NCBI GenBank assembly: GCA_030704615.1
Contig: CM060734.1
Coordinates: 28,102,042 to 28,166,041, forward strand
Direction: 5' to 3'
From: Takakia lepidozioides
Taxonomy: Eukaryota > Streptophyta > Takakiopsida > Takakiales > Takakiaceae
Length of the DNA stretch: 64,000 bases
Shown: positions 12,462-24,539 of the stretch, piece after piece
Position numbering within the stretch: position 1 is the first letter of the stretch
Layout: each line of letters opens with the position of its first letter
Program-made: the position numbers and the translations under genes
The notes under the pieces: generated by a model
Database searches by the model: none
Told to the model about the DNA's origin: nothing
What the model saw: the letters and a program-made list of their open reading frames with translations, nothing else

Positions 12462-13546
12462 CTATCCAATGCAATGCGGACATAACCAATCCCCATCTGG
12501 AACCATCTCAAGCGGTGGAGTCAAGCATCCCATATGCCAACCTCTAGAGCATCGATCACACACCAGCATGGTGGCTGCCCCTCTAGCAGACCCACACAAC
12601 ATGCACCTCAAACTTGCAGGTACCACTGCCAGGTTTGGGTCAACCATTCCATCAACATTTGGAAGGTGACATGGCGCGCAATTACGCACATGGTCCTTCC
12701 AAATCATGCCATCCCAACCCTCCAAGATCAGGACTCCTGAGGGCAACACCTCTCAAACCCTCAAAATAGTACGTCATGCAGTCACATCCAGGTCGTAGGA
12801 GCAGTCTGCTGCAGATAAACATAATCACCATGGTTAAATCTCCGAACCCCAGGACGATAGTCCCCACCACGTATGGTAGCATACCTCAACGTATCACGAT
12901 GTTATGCAATGACAAGGTTCTCGAAAGCCATGGGCATGACTTTCTTGAACAACTCTGCACGCTGATCACATGCACGTACCCACATGTCCGGATCATCAAG
13001 GTTAAGAACTGTAGCAGCTTCTCTACGAATGGATGTAGGCAAATCCGGCTCTCGGCCAAAGAGAAGAAAATATGGTGAGAAAGAGGCAAGTGATGCTTGC
13101 TTGCTGAACCTATAGCCCATGGTTAACCAGGGTAACTGAAGGTCCCAATCTCCTAGGTGTCCCTTCTGCAAGCCATACTTGCGCAAACCCCTCTTTATTG
13201 TCTGAACAACCCTCTCTGGCAAGCCATCGGCCTCAGGATGATCCCGAGAAGTGGTGCGGTGGTCTACCAAGGCCTTGTCATACAAAGCCTGAAACTCCCC
13301 CAAGAACTCTCTCCCTTGGTCCGTGAGTACCTCAGCTGGAGCACCGAATCGGCTAAGTACACAATTCAAGAATGCATACGCAGCTCCCTCACTAGCCTTA
13401 TCAGGCAATGGAACCAACTCGATCCACTTGGAGAAGTGCTCCACCATCACCAACACGTACTTGTTGTGGCGCATGGTCAGTGGCAATGGCCCTGCGAAGT
13501 TAAGACTCCACTTGTAGCCCAATCCCATGATCGGAAGAGGGTGCAA
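12462..13546 (-). pseudogene. Copy A integrase core, C-terminal region and intact PHD finger
   Basis: Integrase core frame 12,902-13,546: the first catalytic Asp is replaced (SLNFAGP, against SLDFAGP in copies B and C), LTDQGREF keeps the second Asp, and DGLPERVVQ keeps the Glu. After a frame break the C-terminal region (12,462-12,749) ends in a complete Cys4-His-Cys3 PHD finger at 12,471-12,605: CMLC, CDRC, HMGC and WLCPHC. PHD fingers usually read histone H3 tails. Its position replaces the chromodomain found at the end of chromovirus integrases, so a targeting role is likely by analogy. Confidence 0.8.
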
Positions 13547-14440
13547 TTATGGAGTAGGGGCATTGAATGAAGCACGTACCCTGTCACACACCATGCACCT
13601 AGCCACAAATTGTTGCACCTCTGTGTGCATACCACGCCACCAATACTGCCCCTGCAGTAGACTATGAGTGCGTCGCACCCCAAAATGCCCCAACTCCTCA
13701 TGGGCATGCCGCACTAACCGTGCCCGCTGTGTTGGGTGAGGCACAATCTTCACTCGACCATCCTCCCACACTCGGAGCAGGTGTGTCCCCTCCCACTTGA
13801 ACCTCTTGGCTCGTTGTAGGATCCGATCCCTCTCCTTGGCAGTCACAGTGGCTGTCGTGTCTCCAGTGCGGAGGTAGTCCAATATAGCTGAATCCTCATG
13901 TATATCTTTGGCGCCACCTTGCTCATTGCTGGCCTCAGGGTCCTCAGACACTTGATCTACTGTCATCCCTGTTGCAGGTCCAACCTGGCCTTCCGTTGCC
14001 AAGATACACAGAAATGCAGATGCAGGCCATCCAGGCACCATCTCCTCGTCCGTCTCACCATGCCACCGAGCTCCAGTGTCATCCTGCTGGCTCGTGCATG
14101 GATTGCGACTCAACCCATCTACATCCCGATTGACCAAACCCGGTCGATGCATAACCTGAAAGTCATACTCTTGAAGGATGAGCGCCCATCGTGCAAGCTT
14201 CCCCGTAAGCTTGTCTGACTCCATCAACCACTGGAGTGGTTGGTGATCCGTGACAAGGGTGAAGAGATTGACGTATAGATAGCACCTGAAGTGTGCCACG
14301 GCCCACACTGCAGCTAAGCATTCTCCCTCATATGAGCTATACTTAGACTCTGCAACGTTGTTCGAGCGGCTAGCATAAGCCACTACGAACTTTCTTCCCT
14401 CATCATCCACCTGTGTGAGCACCGCTCCAAGCCCCAGCAT
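13547..14440 (-). pseudogene. Copy A RNase H, linker and integrase HHCC zinc domain
   Basis: The N-terminal part is a gypsy RNase H with YEGECLA (Glu) and LVTDHQPLQWL (Asp). A linker of about 130 residues follows, then an HHCC zinc domain (HAHEELGHFG ... CMVCDRV) at the start of integrase. A TAG at about 14,442 separates it from RT, and a TAA at about 13,548 separates it from the integrase core; both replace sense codons in copies B or C. Confidence 0.75.
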
Positions 14441-14443
14441 GCT

Positions 14444-15088
14444 CTAATCTGTATGCAGCTGAAAAGGACGCCCCCTGATAGGTCGTCTCAAGATGGGCGC
14501 CGAGGTCAACCTCGCCTTGAGCTCTTGGAAAGCTCGTTCTTGCTCATCTTCCCACTGCCACTCCTGGTCCACCTTGGTCAGTTTGGTTAGAGCCTTTGCA
14601 ATGGCACTAAATCCCTTAACAAACCGTCTATAATAGTTTGCTAACCCTATGAAAGCTCGAACTCGGCTCACATCCGTGGGGCGTGGAATCTGTGCAATGG
14701 ACTCTACCTTAGTCTGCTGTACCCCCAATCCTCCAGGATATAGCATGTGACCCAGATACTCAATTTGGTTGTGGAAAAACTTGCACTTCCCTGGATGTAA
14801 CTTCAATCCGTGCGCCCTCAAGCGCTCAAATACCATCTGAAGGTGTCTCTCATGCTCCTCCACCGTAGCACTAAAGATGATAATGTCATCTATGTAGCAC
14901 CGAGCAAACTTCACCCCTGCTAGAATCCTGTCCATGACTCTCTGAAACTCTGCCGGAGCGTTGTCACTGTATCTATAGGGTCTCCGAAAGATTGGCGTGT
15001 CAGTAGCCAATTCAATGCGAATCTCTTGACCCTTCAGTGCTCCTAAGTCCTTCAAACTAAAGGCAAAGCAGTTCCTGTAAGCCCACAA
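14444..15088 (-). pseudogene. Copy A reverse transcriptase with internal in-frame deletion
   Basis: It starts with the pre-RT linker and FRRPYRYSD, then jumps directly to NAPAEFQRVMDRIL at about 14,964, losing the fingers and the LDLRSGYQQ motif that carries the first catalytic Asp in copy B. The YIDD active site and the thumb (ANYYRRF) remain. An enzyme lacking this Asp would be inactive. Confidence 0.75.
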
Positions 15089-15214
15089 GAACCGCCGTAT
15101 ATGTCGTCTTTCTCCTCCGGTGACTATAGGTCCAACCTCAGGCTCTCAGTTGTCCTCCGTGACTGCAACCTTGAGTCCAGCAGGCTTAGAGGTAGAAGAC
15201 GCGTCCCGTGGTTG

Positions 15215-16099
15215 CTATGCTGCAACCTCTTGAGCAGTGACCACTGCCTCCTCTGTCAGTGACAATGTCTCATTCTGCCCCATCATCCCATCCTTGAGGA
15301 CCTCCTCAACCCGAGAAAAATCCCCAACCTCATCCATCACCGTCGCCTTGGCTGCCAACTCCTTCTGAACCTCGAGCACCTCCCACGTGTGCCATGGATG
15401 CGGCCTGCACCTCGTGGTCCTCATCTGTTTGCCCCCACTCACTGCCTGTACCGTCTCGGTAGGCAGGGAGACCATCAAGGGAAGTGTACTCCGTACTCTG
15501 CGCTGCTCAGCCATAGCCAAGTTGAGAATCCACGTCAAGCAATTGAGATCCATTGTTTGCCCCAACACCTGACGACGTGATGCCTCAGAAAGAGATGGCA
15601 CCGCCGTGGTACCAGTGATAAAACCCATCGGCCGCTCGCGCTCGTTATCATTGGGCTCTACTAATGCTGCAACTGGCTATCCCATAAGAGGCCAGGTCCA
15701 CCATCCTGAAATGCATGAGATCCTGGAAAGCTGAGCAGTGTAGGCAATGCTGCTCGTGGGTGACCCACCTTATTGACCACTGCCAAAGGTGATCGGTCAT
15801 TGTGTCTCACACGCTGAGACTGCCTCCCTATGTCCAAAATGCTATCCATCGTCAGGTTTGGTGGCCGCTGCACCCCATCAAATGCACGCTTGAGCAATGC
15901 ATATGGCATCAAGTTGGTCCACCATAGTCGTGGGCGATGAGCCCGTGACCCCACTGCAGCTGTATCCAGCAACACTGCTGACCCAAGCCAAGACCGCACT
16001 TGATGTACACTGGCCATCACCTTGGCCCGAGAATCACCCATCAATGGCACATTCTCCAAGATATATGCCGGAGATAGAAGAAGACGAGCCTGCCTACGT
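15215..16099 (-). pseudogene. Copy A DNMT3-like methyltransferase, C-terminal half, plus linker to RT
   Basis: Frames 15,661-16,209 and 15,215-15,628 carry ILENVPL (motif VI, the ENV box), VGSRAHRPRLWWTNL (motif VIII, compare the S/AHRARYFW box of DNMT3) and MGFITGTT...RRQVLGQTMDLN (motif IX/X, compare the RQ.LLG box of DNMT3). A linker follows before RT. Motifs I and IV are absent because the element is truncated at about 16,100. The match rests on ordered motifs, not a database search. Confidence 0.68.
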
Positions 16100-16364
16100 C
16101 TCACGTGGAGATAACCTCTCCACGTCCCAAGTGTAACATCTTCACGTCCCAAGTGAGGTTCGCCACCGCACTTGGTACATGGAACCAAATGAAGTCCCAA
16201 TGCCCACAAAATACAAATATAATTGTATAAAGTCCTAATTAGCTAGAAATAACTATTTCACAAACAAAACCATGACAGCTGTCATGCACCTAAGCATCGT
16301 GCCACAACATAAATCGCTGTCCAACCACACTTCTTAGCATATAGTCCTAGAAAGCCATGCCACA
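16100..16364 (-). repeat. Partial 3' LTR of copy B
   Basis: It is homologous to the right part of the copy A and C LTRs. It has the stem-loop at 16,149-16,175 and the terminal 85-bp block ending CCACA at 16,364, next to the same polypurine tract. Its left part is missing because copy A joins here. Confidence 0.7.
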
Positions 16365-16483
16365 ATCGCCCCCCTAGCTGGTGATTATGTCCCTCTAACA
16401 CCGGATAGCTGCAAGTATCCACCCCAATGAGATCATCATTTGGTCTTCAATCGCACAAGTCCCAGCATCTGAAAGTCGATAGA

Positions 16484-17679
16484 TCAAGAGGTCGGGTGCA
16501 TAAGTAGCCCCATCGTTAGTCGCCTTCCTGCAAACGTAAACCTTACACACCATTTGTAGGTGGGCATGAAACAGAGTCTCTCCTCTCTCCAATGAACAAA
16601 CACCTGAGACGCATTCTGTAGTGACGGTGTCAAGCATCCCATGTGCCACTCCTTTGAGCATTTGTCACACACCAGCATGGTTGCAGCACCACCAACATGC
16701 CCACACAACATGCAACGCAACCCTGCAGGTACCACTGCAAGGTTGGGATCTATCATCCCATCCACATGTGGAAGGTGACATGGCACACAATTGCGCACAT
16801 GGTCCTTCCATACCATGCCATCTCGACCCTCCAGAATCAATACTCCTGAAGGCAACACCTCCCTTAGAATCACACGTCCTGCTGTGACATCCAAGGTCGT
16901 AGGCGCTGTCTGCTGCAGATTCACATAGTCTCCAGGGTGGAAATGCCAAACACCTGGCTGATATCCCCCTCCATGTATAGTGGCGTACCTCAATGTGTCT
17001 CGGTGTTGGGCAATAGCAAGGTTCTCGAAAGCCATAGGCATGACTCTCTTGAACAACTCTGCCCGCTGGACACATGTTTGTGTCCACACATCCGGATCAT
17101 CAAGGTTGAGAACTACTGCAACCTCCCTGCGAATAGATACAGGCAAATCTGGCTCTCGGCCGAAGAGAAGAAAGTAAGGTGAGAAAGAGGCAAATGAAAC
17201 TTGTTTGCTGAACCTATAGCCCATAGCTAGCCAAGGCAGCTGAAGGTCCCAATCTCCTAGGTGTCCTGTAAGCCGTAATTGCGCAAATCCCTCTTGACTG
17301 TCTGAACAACTCTCTCCCCCAAGCCATCCCCCAAAGCCTGAAATTCCCCCAATAACTCTCTCCCCTTATCCGTGAGTACCTCGGCTGGAGCACCAAATTG
17401 GCTAAGCACTCGATCTAAGAATGCATACAAAGCCCCCTCACTCGCCTTGTTAGGCAATGCCACCAGCTCAATCCATTTGGAGAAATGTTCTACCATCACC
17501 AGCACATACTTGTTATGGCAAATCGTTAGTGGCAATGGACCTGCGAAATCAAGACTCCAATGATAGCCCAAACCCATAATGGGTAAATGATGCAATTGTG
17601 GAGTAGGTGCATTGAAAGAAGCCCGCACTCTATCACACACTATGTACCTTGCCACTAATTGTTGCACATCTGTGTGCAT
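16484..17679 (-). pseudogene. Copy B integrase and damaged PHD finger
   Basis: SLDFAGP and LTDKGREL keep both Asp residues, but about 20 residues between the second Asp and the GERVVQ Glu are deleted (about 17,325) and the frame breaks at about 17,257. The C-terminal region ends in a PHD start (CMLC, CDKC, HMGC) that loses its last Cys pair after TPSL, where unrelated sequence follows. Integrase and PHD function are unlikely. Confidence 0.72.
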
Positions 17680-17802
17680 GCCCCGCCACCAATACTGTCA
17701 TTGCAGCAAACTATGAGTGCGTCGTTCCTCAAAATGTCCCAACTCCTCATGGGCATGGCGTACCAATCATGCACGTTGTGTTGGGTGAGGCACAATCCTC
17801 AC

Positions 17803-19485
17803 TCATCCATCTTCCCATACACGGAGTAGATGAGTCCCCTCCCACTTGAACCTCTTGGTTCGTTGTAGAATCCGATCTCTCTCTTTAGCAGTCACACTGG
17901 CTGTTGTCTCTCCGGTACAAAGGTAGGCCAACACTACTACATCTTCATGCACATCCTTAGCACCACCAAGCTCTTCACTGATCTCTGGATCATGCATAAT
18001 ATCTACATGACCAATCGCATGCGATGGACCAGCTTGAGCTCCCATTGTTAGAATGCACAAAAAAACAGATGCATGCTATCCTGGCACCATCTCCTCATCC
18101 GTCTCACCATGCCACCGAGCTCCAGTATCATCATGTTTGCTCATGCATGGATTACGACTCAATCCATCTGCATCCCGATTGACGATACCGGCTCAATGCA
18201 CCACCTAGAAGTCATACTCTTGAAGCATAAGTGCCCACTGTGCAAGCTTCCCTGTAAGCTTGTCCGACTCCATCAACCACTTCAATGGTTGGTGATATGT
18301 GACAAGGGTGAAGAGATTGTCATAGAGGTAGCATCTGAAATGTGCCACTGCCCATACTGCAGCTAGACACTCTCCTTCATATGAGCTATACTTCGCCTCG
18401 ACATCATTGTTCGAGTGGCTAGCATATGCCACTACGAACTCTTTTCCCTCATTATCCACATGTGTGAGCACTGCTCCAATTCCCAACATACTCCAATCTG
18501 TATGTAGCTGGAAAGGTCGCCCCCGAATAGGCCGCCTCAAAATAGGTGCAGAAGTCAATCGAGCCTTGAGTTCCTCAAAGGCTTCCTCTTGCTCCTCCTC
18601 CCACTGCCACTCCTGACCCACCTTGGTCAACTTGGTAAGAGTCTTTGCAATGCTACTAAATCTCTTGACAAACCGTCGATAGTAGTTTGCCGACCCTATG
18701 AAAGCACAAACTCTGCTCACATCTGTGGGACATGGAATGCATGCAATGGCCTCCACCTTTATCTGTTGAACACCCAATCCTCTAGGGTATATCATGTGGC
18801 CCAGATACTCAATCTGGTTGTGGATGAACTTGCACTTTCCGGGGTGCAGTTTCAACCCGTGCGATCTCAAGCGCTCAAACATCACCTGAAGGTGTCTCTC
18901 ATGCTCCTCAACCGTAGCACTAAAGACGATGATGTCATCTATGTAGCACCGGGCGAAGTCTAGCCCCGCGAGAATCCTATCCACGACCCTTTGAAACTCT
19001 GCAGGAGCATTCTTCAACCCAAACGGTAAGAACCGCCATTGGTACAAACAATCCTTCCCATGTTGGTCAATCCCCCAGAATGCCGTCTTTTGCTTGTCAG
19101 CCTCTTTGATTGGCAACTGTTGGTAACCAGATCGCAAATCCAATGTGCTAAACACCTTTGCATGCCCAATAGCATCAAAGATCTCCTCTGGAGTTGGCAT
19201 GGCATATCTATCGGACTTGGTCTGACGGTTCACAGGACGATAGTCCCCACACATCTTTCTTTATGTCCAATTGCCATAGATATCATTCTTAGCTGGCATC
19301 ACTGTTGCCGACGCATACTCCCCACCTGACAACTCCACCAATCCAGTTTCGAACAACTCCATAGTCCATGACTGGATCAAAGACCTCTCCATGTCACTAT
19401 ACCTGTAGGGCCTTCGAAATATTGGCGTGTCACTTGCCAAATCAATACGAATTTCCTGGCCCTTCAAACTCCCCAAATCCTTCAA
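17803..19485 (-). pseudogene. Copy B reverse transcriptase and RNase H
   Basis: 18,205-19,254 is an uninterrupted RT to RNase H frame with LDLRSGYQQ, FLPFGLKNAPAEFQR and YIDDIIVF, the three hallmark gypsy RT motifs. In RNase H a catalytic Asp is replaced (LVTYHQPL, against LVTDHQPL in A and C). The frame upstream (19,261-19,485; FRRPYRYSD, EYASATVMPAK) is separated only by a TAA where copy C has a Glu codon. 17,803-18,060 is the linker before integrase. Confidence 0.8.
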
Positions 19486-19559
19486 ACCAAAGGCAAAGCA
19501 ATTCTTATAAGCCCTTAGAAATTGCTGGATCCTCCGTCTCTCTCCTCCGGTGACTGTAG

Positions 19560-20250
19560 ATCCAACATCTGGTTCCCAATTGTCCTCAGTGACTGCAATC
19601 TTGGGTACACCAAGCTTGGAGGTAGGAGACAGATCATTTGGTTGCTAGATAGCAACCTCTTGGGCCTTGTCCGCCCACTCTGACTGTGGCGTAGCCTTCA
19701 TTTGCTCCGCCATAGCCACCTTGAGAACGTCCTCCGTGCAAGAAACATCCTCAACCTCTTCAAAACCTTGGTCACCTTGGCCTCCAACTGATCCTCTGTG
19801 TATGGCTCTCCTCACTCCTCATACTGCTGCTTGAGAGATCCAATGACTCTCTCTTTGCGCATCTCATCCCACATCTGCCATGTAAATCCCTGAGTCAGGT
19901 GGTTGTCAGGTAATGGGCACTGTGTCCAAATGAGCTAACTCAGGAGGTCTAGGTGATGTCACTGAACTCCCCTCATTCACCAATGGAAAGGCCTCATGTC
20001 ATGCTTGGTGCACACACTCACCTGCTACTCGATGCAAATTCCCAACCGTACCCCACAATGGAATATGCAAAGGCACATGAGGAAGCAACTCAGCCTTATA
20101 TGCCAATTGTTTGTCCTTATCAAGAGGTGGCCTATCATCTGCATGGCTATTGCCCTCCAAGAGCTCACCACCCCAAGCCACCACCCTTGAGAATGCAGCC
20201 AATGTGGGCATCATGTTCCTATGATCCACCGCTACATTCACAATAAACCG
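19560..20250 (-). pseudogene. Copy B methyltransferase region with catalytic core deleted
   Basis: 19,999-20,253 matches the segment upstream of motif I in copy C (HRNMMPTLAAFS, WGTVGNLHRVAGECVHQA). At about 19,883 sequence equal to copy C 42,265 joins sequence equal to copy C 34,286. Motifs I, IV, VI, VIII and X are all removed and only the linker before RT remains. Confidence 0.75.
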
Positions 20251-20439
20251 CACTGGAAGCAGTGCACATCGGCCATCCCCTGATTGTCATTCCGGCCTGT
20301 AGGATGCCGTTTCCTCCCAAAAGTCCAGAGTAAATCCTATGGGGTATAACACAGCCCCACCAACAAGCACATCATAGGACATTGCGTCCGTAACAATGGC
20401 TTTGGCTCTCATGACTGAGCCATCCGTAGGATGATCTGG

Positions 20440-22803
20440 CTACAATCGAATGAAGAGTTCATGGTGTGTAATCCCTCGCGCCTTTTCTGAACCACCCAAA
20501 GATGTCTGAATCTGGAAAGGGCAAGACTCCAAATTCGTCTCTGTAAGGTCCAAGCTTGCAATTGTTGTTCTCCCCAACATCGATGGCTGTGCTCCCAAGT
20601 CCAACAAGACCCGCAGTGCCCTATACCTCCTCCCGGTTAGGCCACCCAACTGAAACACTTCATCTTGATTGTCCACTAGAACTACCCCAGGAGTCATCAT
20701 ACTGCACTCAATGGTTGGCATAACTGGCAACTCCTGCAACCTTGCAGCTGTCACTTGCCATGGCGCAGCTGTGGCTATCTTCACCCTTGAATCCAGGGCA
20801 TCCATGCACTGCACCTTATCCGCTATCCCCGCAGATAGTACCAATGCATCACCACTCTCACATAGTACAGCCGCTAGTTTAAACACTGCAGCTGGCCGAA
20901 TCCCCGGCATTGCAATTGTCATTGCAGAAAACAATGGAGCTTGGCAAATTGCCGTAGCCGCCCCCAACAATGTACTGGCTACACTTTGCTTTGCAGCACC
21001 ACCCACTGGTATTTCCCGAGCCACACCAACTCTTCCCAATGGCACTTGTGGCTCTACTTCTGACACACTTGGGCGAGCGGGTGCCATCGATGGCGTAGTT
21101 GGCACTGTCTCAGCCAATGTAAAGGACTGTGGAAGCCTCGTCTATTGCCTTGCTTCCCCCTTTTGTGGATCAAAATCCACATCCGCTCCTCTTGGCTTAG
21201 GAGCACGCGTTGTTGCTCGAGTGACAGCAGCAGCAGAGTCCACATGCAATGGCCCTGCCAGTGCGGCTCCACACATGAAGCCCATACCAATCTGGTCTGC
21301 CCTAGGCAATGCAGCGGCAGGGTTAGGAGGTTGTGCAGGTGGGGCTTGAACCTCAGGCCTTGGAGCTGGTGCAACATGAGTAGTGGCCATGGCAGCAAGA
21401 TATTGCTCTAGCTGGGCAAGCCTATCCACCATGCCTTGGTCATGATCTTGACCTTAACTCTGTGCTCCTTAGTTTTGGTTACGACCTCCACCACGACCTC
21501 TGCCTCCTCTACCTCTCTGGACTACATTGCCTTGTCCTCGGCCACTATTGTTCCCTTGGAACTGGCCTGGCCATAGCTGAGGATGTAAGTCATAACAATG
21601 GGCCTCCTCATGCCCATACTTGCCACAATGCCCACAATGTAATTGTATGGCTATGCCTGTACCGACACTTTGCCCCTCTGATCCGGGCAATCTCTCTTAA
21701 CATGGGGTCCTCCACATATACAACACACCACATCCGCCTGTTGTTGGCCTGAGAATGAAGAAAGAGACCTCTGCATTTGAGATCCTCTCTTACCTTCCCT
21801 GGGCTTTGCCTGAGCCCCCTTGTTGCCTTGAGCACGTTGGGGTAGTGGTTGTTGTTGGCTAGGAGCCCTACTTCGTTGTGTCTCCTTACCAAAACCCACC
21901 ATAACCACCCGTTCCTCAACCATATTGAGCTCTATCCGCTTTGCTAGCAAAAACACATTTGCTAAGGTGGGTTGGGCCACTTGTAGGAGAGTTGTATCCC
22001 GCACCCTTCTCCTCAGCTCCTTGTCCAATATCCCATACCAGAATTGGACTGTTTGAGCTTCTGTAACCCCTTGGGTCACATTTATCAATCGCCTCGTGCG
22101 CATGTAAGCCTCCCTCAAACTCTCAATAGGCTTGTGCTGGAACTTTGCAATTTCTCCATCCTTATCCCCTGTTAGTTTCTCCTCAAGTCCTCGAAGAACT
22201 CTACAACTGGGTTAAAGGCAGGCACGGGTGTTGGTGTTGCAGCAGGAGCTTGGATGGACATCCCAGCTCCTGTACCACTTATCCCACTACTGCTTGCAGA
22301 AGCTGCCGGTGTAGCTGTCAATGTCACCGTTGCCCTTGTGCCTCTAGTGATGGAGACATAGTCAGGTGACCAATACACCGTCATTCCTCAATCTCCACCT
22401 CATGTCCCCGCCTAAATTCATGGTAGTCATCCATAGGCGGCCCATCAAGGTGCTGAAACAGCCCCTTCCACGCCATAAAAGGCGTAAACAATTGTGGATT
22501 GCGCATCTGCTGCAAATCACACCAACTATCAAACTCCTATATGAAATCATCAAGCTCAATGGTGCCCACAGCTCCAGAGTACCGACGTGGTCCCTTGGTA
22601 GCTCCATACATTTCCTCCATCGTATCCCACAACAATGGCACGAAAATAGCTTGCACCCTCGGCAAGAATCCTCCTGACTTCGAGTCTGAACCTTCCTCCG
22701 AAGACACTGAAGGTGAAGGTGGCCTGAACCGCACACCTCGTCTTGTATACCCACTAGTATCGCTGGTGCTCATACCGGCACTCTCCTCAGTAACTGGTGG
22801 CAC
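20440..22803 (-). pseudogene. Copy B gag and protease
   Basis: Gag begins MPPVTEESAG (22,803) and is interrupted by a TAG at about 22,537 where copy C has Gln, plus later frame breaks. It has an RGG-rich tract and two zinc knuckles: CICGGPHVKRDC-type (CX2CX3HX4C) and CGHCGKYGHEEAHC. The protease frame (20,440-21,117) has LLDLGAQ where copy C reads LLDSGA, so the DSG active-site Ser is replaced by Leu. Confidence 0.78.
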
Positions 22804-23900
22804 CTCCGTGATGAAAACTCATAATCAATCGGCTGTAAACCTGTCTATAATCCCCTTTTCTACAAGGTAACCGGGTAGAGAACCTGTTGCGGCTTATGGT
22901 TTGGAATACTAGGTTTCTAACATAGACCTGCACCTGCACCTGCACCGCAAGCACTCATATGGTTGGCTGGTCATCACCCCAGCCTCACCACCGACAACAC
23001 GCTCTAGGGTTGGCCGGCCACAATAATTCCGGATCAACCACCTATGAAGACAAGCGCCCAAACCAAACTAGCATGGCGCACAATCAAGCATGCATGTGTG
23101 GGAGAAAGATCCAAACACATGAAACTCAAACAACAACACCTCCCACACCTTAAATCAATCGACCTCCTTACGGCTCCAATAAACCTGCAAGATGGCCAAG
23201 TCTTTATCCAAACTAGCTCTGCCTCCGCTTATGGAAAAGCTTTGGCCTACAAGAATGATGGAAGACTATGGAGAAGAAAAGCTAAAGCAATCTCTAAGCC
23301 CAGAATGCTCTCATCCCATTACTCTCCCTATCTTCATGCTCACTCTTGCTTGAACAATAGATAAGACTATCCTCAAATGACCTCTCAAATAACTCTCAAG
23401 AGCCCTCAAATTATTGCCATGAACTTCTGAAGTCTGCCCTCAATCAGCCCTGACATACACCCACCGAGGCCCAAGAAATCCGCAAACTTGGACTCCAAAC
23501 AGTCCACCGAAAGGCCCAAGAGTTGGTCAAATAGTGGCCTTCAAGGACGTCAGCCTGCCCTCCAACAGCCCTCAAATGACTCCACAGGGCTGCCCAATAT
23601 GGCCTCCAAGGACCTCCAAACAACCCTTAAGAAGCTCCACAAATCTGCCAAGTATTGGCCTCCAAGGACCTCCAACAGTCCTCCCACGAGCCCTCAAGAA
23701 GCTCCACAAATCTGCCAAGTATTAGCCTTCAAGGACCTCCAATAGTCCCCCAAAGAGCTCTTAAAAAGCTCCACAAGTCTGCCCAATATGGGCCTCCAAG
23801 GACCTCCAATCGTCCTCCAAACAGCCCCAAGAAGCTCCACAGGACTGCAAAATATTGGCCTCAATAGACCCCAAACAGTACTTCAACCAAGCCCCAAAAG
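22804..23900 (-). repeat. 5' leader of copy B with tandem minisatellite
   Basis: It is homologous to 45,178-46,055 upstream of copy C gag. At 23,540-23,885 a GC/purine-rich unit (CTCCAAGGACCTCCAA, AAGAAGCTCCACAAATCTGC) repeats with drift. Small plus-strand frames here are repeat read-through. No LTR end or primer-binding site is identified. Confidence 0.5.
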
Positions 23901-23929
23901 GCTCCAAAAATATCCACTGGCAGTCGATT

Positions 23930-24335
23930 TTTCATCCGTCGTTGACCATCTGAGGCACCCACCTCCCAGTCTCTATCCCCATGCACCTGCATCACCACGA
24001 CACCTCTGGTAGACCAGAAATGTCATCCAAAACCACAATTTTTCATTTGCTGGTCCGATATTTCATCCGCTGGCATGATTTCATCCAAAACCGCGATAGT
24101 TCATCCACTGGCACAGTTTCATCCACCGCCGCAAATATTTCATCCGCTGGCACTATATCATCCGTTGGCGCAGTTTCATCCGCCACCGCAATTTTTCATC
24201 CAATAGTGCGATATTTCATCTGATACCACGATTTCATCCACTGGTGCAGATTTCATTCACTGCGACCAATTCTCATCCAGAAGCGCCGATTCTCATCCAC
24301 TGGCTCAAAAGTTCATCCGATGGGTCAATGGTGGT
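23930..24335. repeat. TTTCATCC-GCTGGC minisatellite
   Basis: About fifteen imperfect units of 24-30 bp each contain TTCATCC followed by GCTGGC, ACTGGC or ACCGC. No coding capacity is apparent. Confidence 0.6.
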
Positions 24336-24539
24336 GCTCCCAACCCTGGGGCAATGTTCCCACGAGTTCCCAAGGAGTTTTCACACGTTCCCAAGCGTTC
24401 CCAAGCTAGGGTTTGCGTTGGCTCTACGATTGCTGCCAACGAGCTATGGCTTCTATGGAGCAACCAGAGGTACTGTTCTTGGTTTCTTGGGCATCAATGG
24501 ACCAGAGAGAGATGACTCCGGCTGCAGCCGGCGTAACTA

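Larger units (their letters stand above)
11678..16099 (-). mobile_element. Ty3/gypsy methyltransferase/PHD retroelement, copy A (5'-truncated)
   Basis: Reading right to left it holds the second half of the methyltransferase, RT, RNase H, integrase, PHD finger and 3' LTR. Gag, protease and the first half of the methyltransferase are missing: homology stops at about 16,100, where the LTR of copy B begins. Lesions: an in-frame deletion in RT (about 14,964), nonsense codons at about 14,442 and 13,548, and Asp to Asn at the first integrase catalytic position. It is non-autonomous. Confidence 0.8.
16100..23900 (-). mobile_element. Ty3/gypsy methyltransferase/PHD retroelement, copy B (methyltransferase core deleted)
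   Basis: Right to left: leader, gag, protease, N-terminal methyltransferase extension, a deletion junction at about 19,883, the pre-RT linker, RT/RNase H, a shortened integrase, a damaged PHD finger and a partial LTR. Compared with copy C, about 1 kb spanning methyltransferase motifs I to X is gone. No 5' LTR is recognised; homology with the copy C leader extends to about 23.9 kb. Confidence 0.8.

Noticed and set aside
20669-21349. 226-codon plus-strand ORF, and its counterpart at 43,058-43,702
   Set aside because: It is antisense to the gag-protease frame of copies B and C, whose minus-strand frame has zinc knuckles and the DSG protease motif. The plus frame is a shadow conserved only because the copies are homologous.
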